The notes under the pieces were generated by a model, which was not told the DNA's origin, did no database searches, and saw only the letters and a list, made by a program, of their open reading frames with translations. This document shows positions 6,192-10,217 of a stretch of 10,217 nucleotides of DNA, one piece after another. Source of the stretch: Acidimicrobiaceae bacterium. Its GTDB lineage: Bacteria; Actinomycetota; Acidimicrobiia; Acidimicrobiales; RAAP-2. The stretch lies in assembly GCA_003164275.1 (NCBI GenBank), contig PLSY01000398.1, forward strand, positions 1 to 10,217, given 5' to 3'. Both the position numbers and the translations under genes were made by a program. Position 1 is the first letter of the stretch, and each line of letters opens with the position of its first letter.

Positions 6192-6688
6192 GCGAGCCGG
6201 TCGACCGGAGGTCGAAGGGCCTCACCGGACGACGGTCGTTCGAGGTGCGGGCGACGGCAGTGGCCACGCCAGAGGAGCTCTGGCCCCTGGTCGGCGAGGC
6301 GGCGCGTTGGAAGGAGTGGTCCTTCCTCGATCGGAGCGATCTCATCGCCGAGGGACAGCCGGTGGCCGACGGGGTCGGCGCCGTGCGGCGGTTCTCCAGC
6401 CATGGCGTCGGCTCACAGGAAGAGGTGGTGGTGTGGGATCCCCCCCACCACCTCGGCTATGCCATCTTGAAGGGCTTCCCGGTGCGTCACTACCGAGGCG
6501 ACGTGCACCTCGACGCCGACGGGTCGGGCACCGCCATCACCTGGTCGGCCACGTTCGACGAGCTGATCCCCGGCACAGGAAAGGTGATGGAGCTGGTCCT
6601 CCACTCGGTGATCAAGCGGTTCATGGCTGGCCTTATCCGCTACGCCGACCAGCACCGCACCGGCACCGGGACGAAAAGCACCCACTGA
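6188..6688 (+). CDS. SRPBCC-family protein, second of a coupled pair
   Basis: A 166-residue protein, also SRPBCC/START-like, starting within the stop of the previous gene (ATGA) and so probably translationally coupled to it. Visible elements are the strand and helix FEVRATAVATPEELWPLVGE (18-37), KEWSFLDRSD (42-51), VGAVRRFSSHG followed by EEVVVWDPPHHLGYAIL (the family's G..R...l..G....E.v..wdpp..l.Y.v), and the late strand GTAITWSATFDELIPG before an amphipathic C-terminal helix (about 130-157) ending in YADQH. This order matches a ligand-binding or aromatase/cyclase-like fold. The role is unknown. As the two proteins are produced together and differ strongly in sequence, they could act on the same ligand. 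An upstream divergent thioesterase and a strong hairpin just downstream delimit the unit. Confidence 0.83.
   Translation: MSEPVDRRSKGLTGRRSFEVRATAVATPEELWPLVGEAARWKEWSFLDRSDLIAEGQPVADGVGAVRRFSSHGVGSQEEVVVWDPPHHLGYAILKGFPVRHYRGDVHLDADGSGTAITWSATFDELIPGTGKVMELVLHSVIKRFMAGLIRYADQHRTGTGTKSTH
6423..6453 (+). repeat. Perfect 9-bp inverted repeat within the second SRPBCC gene
   Basis: AGGTGGTGG (6423-6431) and CCACCACCT (6445-6453) are exact reverse complements with 13 bases between, including an inner GGGATCCC. It falls on codons for Val-Val-Val and His-His, so it may simply reflect repeated GTG and CAC codons. As RNA it would be a stable hairpin in the middle of the message. Confidence 0.45.
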
Positions 6689-6692
6689 CGAC

Positions 6693-6712
6693 GGGCGTCC
6701 TCGGCGACGCCC
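6693..6712. terminator. Hairpin terminator candidate between convergent transcription units
   Basis: GGGCGTC (6693-6699) and GACGCCC (6706-6712) form a perfect 7-bp, G+C-rich stem with a 6-base loop. It lies in the 27-base gap between the stop of the second SRPBCC gene (6688) and the stop of the convergent amidohydrolase (6716). It can act in both directions. There is no T-run on either side, as is usual in actinobacteria, so the function is inferred from position and structure. Confidence 0.6.
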
Positions 6713-6715
6713 CGC

Positions 6716-8089
6716 TCAAGAGGCGGCATCGAGCAGCCGGCGTGCCCGTCGGTCGACCTCGGATCGGGCCCGTTCGACGTCGACAGTCGTGCACTGCCCG
6801 GCGCTGACCACCTGGTCACCGCCCACCCACACATCGGTGACCAGTCGGCTCGAGGCTGACCACACCAGGTGTTCGATGAGCTGGGCGTCATGGAGGAGCG
6901 GGGTGAATGCCGGGCTGTCGAGGTCGATGGCCAGCATGTCGGCCTTGGCCCCTACGGCCAAGACGCCCAGGTCGGGACGGTCGATGACCAGTCCCGCCCC
7001 CCGGGTGGCGAGGTCCAGGGCCGAAGCCGCAGGCAGGGCTGCCGCGTCGCGGTCTCGCAGGCGGGCCAGCATGGCGGCCAGGCGGATCTCCTCCCACAGG
7101 TCGAGGTCGTTGTTCGATGCCGGGCCATCGGTACCGATGCCGACCCGTATGCCCCGGGCCAGGAACTCGGTGAGGGGGGCGATCCCCGAGGCCAGTTTGG
7201 CGTTGCTCTGCGGGCAGTGGGCCACAGCCACGTCGTAGTCCTCGAAGATGGACAGGTCCTCCGGGGTCAGCCAGATGCTGTGGGCGGCCAGGACCCTGCC
7301 ATCGAAGACGCCGGCTGAGGCCAGGATGGCCGGCTCGGTTCCACCGTGCTCGGCCACGAACCGGGCGCACTCGTCCTCGGTCTCGGCGATATGGATATGG
7401 AAGAGGGCATTGACCGCTCGGGCGGCCTCGGCCACGTCAGCCAGCACCGGGAGGGGGACGCTGTAGGGAGCATGGGGAGCGAACCCGGCCTCCACCCGGT
7501 CATGGTCGCCATGGCGCCGGGCGTGGAAGTCGATGATCTCGTCGGTGCGGACCTTCCACCACGACTCCCCCGCCTGGTTGCCGGGCAGGCGGAGGACGCC
7601 GGGGGTCACGATGGCCCGCGAGCCTGCGTCGATGACCGCATCGGCCAGTGCGTCCTCGAAGAAGTAGTTCTCACACGTGGTGGTGACCCCGAAGCACAGC
7701 AGCTCGGCGGCGGCCAGAGACATGCCCCAGTAGACGTCCTCGGCCGCCAGGTGGGCCTCCTGGGGCCAGAGGACATCGGTCAACCACTCCATCACCGCCA
7801 GGTTCTCGCCCGAACCGCGGAACAGGGTCATGGGCGAGTGGGAGTGGACATTGATCAAGCCGGGCATGAGGGCACCGTTGACCACGACCTCATGGATGCC
7901 CCGGACCTCATCCGTCGACGCCGTCGTGCCCACATGGGTGATGACCGAGCCCGACACCTCGACCACTCCGGGGCGCAGCACCGGGGTGGTGCCAGAACAG
8001 GGCACGACGACGTCTGCTCGGTAGCGGACGGTCGCCGAGAGCGGCACCTCTGGTGCCGTAGAGTCGGCCTCGGTCACGGCCTCGGTCAC
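6716..8089 (-). CDS. mtaD: Amidohydrolase of the MTA/SAH (adenosine-type) deaminase family
   Basis: Metal-dependent amidohydrolase of the ATZ/TRZ group, closest by eye to 5'-methylthioadenosine/S-adenosylhomocysteine deaminases, which convert the adenine ring to hypoxanthine. Length is 457 residues. The expected metal ligands are H82 and H84 (NVHSHSPMTLFRG), H233 (HIHIAET) and D321 (GTDGPASNNDLDLWEE). E236 is the likely catalytic acid, and H206 (APHAPYS) and H270 (AAHSIWL) are conserved. HCPQSNAKLASGIAP (291-305) is highly typical of this family. Related enzymes include 5'-deoxyadenosine deaminases, so the true substrate is open. It is last in the hpnO-hpnA-rpiB operon, 39 bases after rpiB. 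The start is GTG at 8089 within a duplicated 12-base unit; GTG at 8077 is an alternative. The product would lie in the cytoplasm. Sulfur salvage is an alternative context, given the sulfate operon elsewhere in the window. Confidence 0.85.
   Translation of the reverse strand: MTEAVTEADSTAPEVPLSATVRYRADVVVPCSGTTPVLRPGVVEVSGSVITHVGTTASTDEVRGIHEVVVNGALMPGLINVHSHSPMTLFRGSGENLAVMEWLTDVLWPQEAHLAAEDVYWGMSLAAAELLCFGVTTTCENYFFEDALADAVIDAGSRAIVTPGVLRLPGNQAGESWWKVRTDEIIDFHARRHGDHDRVEAGFAPHAPYSVPLPVLADVAEAARAVNALFHIHIAETEDECARFVAEHGGTEPAILASAGVFDGRVLAAHSIWLTPEDLSIFEDYDVAVAHCPQSNAKLASGIAPLTEFLARGIRVGIGTDGPASNNDLDLWEEIRLAAMLARLRDRDAAALPAASALDLATRGAGLVIDRPDLGVLAVGAKADMLAIDLDSPAFTPLLHDAQLIEHLVWSASSRLVTDVWVGGDQVVSAGQCTTVDVERARSEVDRRARRLLDAAS
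8042..8058 (-). repeat. Perfect 7-bp hairpin just downstream of the deaminase start codon
   Basis: CGGCACC (8042-8048) and GGTGCCG (8052-8058) are exact reverse complements around a 3-base loop. In the message the hairpin begins about 31 bases after the GTG at 8089, at codons 11-16, just below the footprint of an initiating ribosome. It could tune initiation of this gene, but may be chance. Confidence 0.4.
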
Positions 8090-8094
8090 GGCCT
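8071..8094 (-). repeat. Two tandem 12-base units spanning the deaminase start codon
   Basis: CGGTCACGGCCT occurs twice in tandem (8071-8082, 8083-8094), with a further partial GGCCT just to the left (8066-8070). In the coding strand each copy supplies a GTG followed by ACCGAGGCC, giving MTEAVTEA. Copy-number change would add or remove four residues and one start codon while keeping the frame. Confidence 0.8.
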
Positions 8095-8128
8095 CTTCAC
8101 TCAGGCCCGCAGTGGGGAGCGCGCCGGA

Positions 8129-8593
8129 TCACGCTGGCGTCGCTCCGTGGCACTCCTCGGCTTCGATGGCCGCCAACTCCTGGATGCGGGCGACATGGCG
8201 GCCCCCGTCGAACGGTGTGGCCAAGAAGACGTCGACGATGTCGAAGGCGAGCTCTGCGGCCACCAACCGGGCGCCGAGGGACAAGACGTTGGCGTCGTTG
8301 TGGCGCCGGGCGAAGCGCGACGTGTACTCGTCGTGGCAGAGCGCGGCCCGGGCGCCATGGACCTTGTTGGCGGCGATCTGCTCACCCTGGCCGCTTCCAC
8401 CGATGACGATGCCGAGCTCGGCTGCACCTTTGACCACTCGCCGGGCCACGTCAGCGCAGATGGGCGGATAGTCGACGGGCAGGGTCGTGTAGGTGCCGAT
8501 GTCCTCGACCTCGTGGCCCGCTTCGAGCAAGTGGGCGACCACCGCTACCTTCAACACGAAGCCTGCATGATCCGATCCGACTACCAGCTGCAT
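8129..8593 (-). CDS. rpiB: Ribose-5-phosphate isomerase B
   Basis: Interconverts ribose 5-phosphate and ribulose 5-phosphate (RpiB/LacA-LacB fold), 154 residues, cytoplasmic. The N-terminus MQLVVGSDHAGF carries the substrate-binding D8-H9. DYPPICADVARRV (41-53) and GIVIGGSGQGEQIAANKVHGARAAL (61-85) are the family blocks, and the HNDANVLSLGAR (98-109) and GGRHVARIQEL (130-140) regions close the site. The catalytic cysteine of the E. coli enzyme (in its CGTG loop) is replaced by Gly. As in mycobacterial RpiB, the glutamate after GQG (E71) is the probable base. The start at 8593 follows GAGGGAGG by four bases; the longer frame to 8890 is a shadow of hpnA. It is sandwiched in a hopanoid-type operon, 19 bases after hpnA. 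It may serve general pentose metabolism or act on a sugar of the hopanoid side-chain pathway. Confidence 0.9.
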   Translation of the reverse strand: MQLVVGSDHAGFVLKVAVVAHLLEAGHEVEDIGTYTTLPVDYPPICADVARRVVKGAAELGIVIGGSGQGEQIAANKVHGARAALCHDEYTSRFARRHNDANVLSLGARLVAAELAFDIVDVFLATPFDGGRHVARIQELAAIEAEECHGATPA

Positions 8594-8612
8594 CGGGCCT
8601 CCCTCGTTGACG

Positions 8613-9680
8613 TCATGCGAAATGGACCCTGGCCGCCCGCTCGGGTCGCACGTAGCCCGCCTCGACGAACCACCGGGCGGCCCGCTCGAGGGCCTCAGCC
8701 GGAGGACGGGAGCTGTAGCCGAGCTCGGCGCGGGCCCGGCGGTCGTCAAAGGACATGTGCGTCGTCGACATCTTGGCCGCCTCCAGGGGAACCGACGGCT
8801 CCCGGTGCAACAGCGTGCCCTCGACCAGGCTGGAGAGGCGGGCGGCGGCCACGGCCAAGCCGTTCGGGAACTGCCGTGTCGGGGCGACAAGCCCGGTCAC
8901 CTCGGCCAGGGTGGCGAGCACCTCCCGAAGCAAGAGGTTCTCCCCGCCGAGGATGTAGCTCCGGCCGTTTCCGCCTCGCTCCGCGGCCAGCACGTGGCCC
9001 TTGGCCACGTCCTCCACGTCGACGATGTTGAGTGTCGTGTCGACGTAGCCGGGGAATCGACCGTTCAGGAACTCGAGCACGGTCTTGCCCGTCGGGGTCG
9101 GCCCCCGGTCTCGCGGGCCGACCGGCGTCGTGGGCTGGACGAGGACGACGGGAAGCCCCTCGGCCCCGGCCCGGAGGACCTCGTGCTCGGCGACGTACTT
9201 CGACTGCTTGTACCCGCCGAAGAGGTGGTCGATGCGGGCGAACGAGCCCTCGTCGACCGGTGCCCCGGGCGACGCTCCGGCCACACCCAAGGTGCCGACG
9301 GTCGACGTGTAGACCAACCGCTCACAGGCCGACCGGCGGGCCGCCTCGATCACGTGTTTCGTGCCCCCGACATTGATGTCGTAGAAGGAGGCAGGGTGGC
9401 GGGCCCAGAATCGGTAGAGGGCAGCGGCGTGGAAGACCACCCGTGCGCCATCGACGGCCTTCACCACGGCGTCTAGGTCCCGGAGGTCCCCGGTCACCAC
9501 CTCGACGTCGAGACCGTTCAGGTTCTCGGTCCCACCGCCCGGCTCGACCATGGCGACCACCCGAGCGTCACGATGCAGGAGCTCACGCACCAGCGAAGAC
9601 CCGATGAACCCGGCGCCACCGGTCACGAGCACCCGGTCGCCGGCCCCGATGGCGAGGACGGGGTCGGTGACCTCGGTCAT
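8613..9680 (-). CDS. hpnA: Hopanoid-associated sugar epimerase HpnA
   Basis: Extended short-chain dehydrogenase/epimerase, 355 residues, very like HpnA of hopanoid gene clusters. The Rossmann motif GGAGFIG is at 21-27, NAD-ribose acidic strand and GDLRD at 64-68, HAAALYRFWARHP (84-96; HpnA proteins have H.AA.YR.WA..P), active-site YTST (124-127) and Y157-x3-K161 (YKQSKYVAEH). The stretch QPTTPVGPRDRGPTPTGKT (182-200) followed by YVDTTLNIVDVEDVAKGHVLAAERG and YILGGENLLLREVLA is diagnostic of the HpnA group compared with other epimerases. HpnA's own reaction is not firmly established; it is named from hopanoid loci. The ATG at 9680 overlaps the aminotransferase stop (ATGA) and lacks a Shine-Dalgarno, so it is translationally coupled. 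It has about 15 residues before the Rossmann strand, slightly longer than usual. Assignment as a general sugar epimerase is the alternative. Confidence 0.88.
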   Translation of the reverse strand: MTEVTDPVLAIGAGDRVLVTGGAGFIGSSLVRELLHRDARVVAMVEPGGGTENLNGLDVEVVTGDLRDLDAVVKAVDGARVVFHAAALYRFWARHPASFYDINVGGTKHVIEAARRSACERLVYTSTVGTLGVAGASPGAPVDEGSFARIDHLFGGYKQSKYVAEHEVLRAGAEGLPVVLVQPTTPVGPRDRGPTPTGKTVLEFLNGRFPGYVDTTLNIVDVEDVAKGHVLAAERGGNGRSYILGGENLLLREVLATLAEVTGLVAPTRQFPNGLAVAAARLSSLVEGTLLHREPSVPLEAAKMSTTHMSFDDRRARAELGYSSRPPAEALERAARWFVEAGYVRPERAARVHFA

Positions 9681-10217
9681 GGGCGGGAGGAGACGGCAGC
9701 GCTCGGCTGGGCGGAGCGCTGACGACCCCGACGAAGGCTATTGCGAGCCATCGTGGTACCCACTTCCACCAACAGCCCGGAGCTGCGCTGGGCGTCCCCT
9801 AGGACATCGTCGAGGGCAGCCACGAAGGCGTCGATCTCCTCGTCCCCGATGTTGAGGGGGGGCAGCAGCTTGATGATGTTCACGTTGTCGGCGGCCACCT
9901 GGGTGAGGATGTGGTGCCGGTGGAAGAGGGGAACGACGATCAGCTGGGAGAAGAGGCCCCTCCTGGCCAGCTCCATCATGCGGAACCGGGTGCGTGAGCC
10001 CCCTGAGGCCGGGGCACCGAAGACGAGGCCGATCATCAGGCCCTTGCCCCGCACTTCGTGGAGGAGCTCGTGCTTGTCCACCAGGGGCTGGAGGGCCTCC
10101 ATCATCTGGTGGCCGCGGCGCTGCGCACCGCCCACGATGTCCTCGTCGTCGAACACCTGGAGGGTGGCGAGGGCGGCCACCATGGCCAGCTGGTTGCGGC
10201 CGAAGGTCGAGGAGTGG
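9677..10217 (-). CDS. hpnO: Class III aminotransferase, HpnO-like, C-terminal part (gene runs off the right edge)
   Basis: PLP-dependent class III aminotransferase. About 179 C-terminal residues are visible. The frame continues through the right edge upstream of the internal ATG at 10183, with the codons reading HSSTFGRNQLA, the conserved segment after the PLP lysine, so this is not the true start. The small domain follows: EVRGKGLMIGLVFGAP, then LFSQLIVVPLFHRHHILTQVA and NVNIIKLLPPLNIGDEEID. The H.ILTQVA..N.N.IKLLPPL block resembles HpnO, which makes aminobacteriohopanetriol by aminating ribosylhopane; ornithine or acetylornithine aminotransferases are the main alternatives. The stop overlaps the hpnA start (ATGA). 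Neighbouring hpnA strengthens the HpnO call, but the active-site lysine and substrate pocket lie outside the window. The tail is basic and Ser/Arg-rich. Confidence 0.7.
   Translation of the reverse strand, partial: HSSTFGRNQLAMVAALATLQVFDDEDIVGGAQRRGHQMMEALQPLVDKHELLHEVRGKGLMIGLVFGAPASGGSRTRFRMMELARRGLFSQLIVVPLFHRHHILTQVAADNVNIIKLLPPLNIGDEEIDAFVAALDDVLGDAQRSSGLLVEVGTTMARNSLRRGRQRSAQPSAAVSSRP

Noticed and set aside
8594..8890. Upstream extension of the RpiB frame
   Set aside because: It overlaps hpnA in another frame. The family N-terminus and a ribosome-binding site both place the start at 8593.
7346..9031. Plus-strand open frame of 561 codons
   Set aside because: Antisense to the deaminase, rpiB and hpnA, all of which have clear family motifs. 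The product is low-complexity Gly/Arg/Pro-rich.
1..10217. Phage, transposon, defence, toxin-antitoxin, CRISPR, tRNA or rRNA content
   Set aside because: All long coding regions are assigned to metabolic, transport or regulatory families. I saw no terminal inverted repeats, arrays of regularly spaced repeats, cloverleaf-like genes or transposase/integrase motifs.

Overview
The window is very G+C-rich DNA, densely packed with bacterial genes that mostly use C/G-ending codons and often start with GTG. Several features point to an actinobacterium, perhaps of the Acidimicrobiia type. These are the sulfate-importer operon beside an Rrf2 regulator, a ribose-5-phosphate isomerase B of the cysteine-free 'GGSG' kind known from mycobacteria, possible leaderless promoters and hopanoid-type genes. 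The lineage is an inference, because no rRNA or other phylogenetic marker is present. No gap between genes exceeds about 175 bases. I see no mobile element, CRISPR array or RNA gene.

Left part (1-3751, + strand): a sulfate/thiosulfate ABC importer operon, consisting of the 3' part of the periplasmic sulfate-binding protein gene, then cysT, cysW and cysA. All consecutive genes overlap (23, 4 and 91 bases). After 93 bases comes an Rrf2-family repressor without the iron-sulfur cysteines of IscR, a plausible local regulator of sulfur uptake in the manner of CymR. It ends tail to tail with the next gene.

Middle part (3748-6688): on the minus strand are a YihY/BrkB-family membrane protein and a two-hotdog acyl-CoA thioesterase. 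Divergent from them, on the plus strand, is a translationally coupled pair of SRPBCC (START/Bet v 1-like) ligand-binding proteins. The 173-base divergent region holds candidate promoters for both directions, one apparently leaderless. A 7-bp perfect hairpin at 6693-6712 separates the SRPBCC genes from the convergent operon that follows.

Right part (6716-10217, minus strand, read right to left): a compact operon. It starts with a class III aminotransferase resembling HpnO (cut by the window edge). Next come a hopanoid-associated sugar epimerase HpnA (ATGA overlap), RpiB (19-base gap) and an ATZ/TRZ amidohydrolase of the MTA/SAH (adenosine-type) deaminase family (39-base gap). HpnA and HpnO belong to the hopanoid side-chain pathway, in which an adenosyl group is attached to the hopane and processed to a ribosyl and then aminotriol chain. 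Finding a pentose isomerase and a nucleoside deaminase in the same transcription unit suggests a hopanoid nucleoside/ribose module or salvage of its 5'-deoxyadenosine-type by-products. This is the most interesting hypothesis in the window. The core genes hpnH, hpnG and shc are not in view and would be expected further upstream, beyond the right edge.
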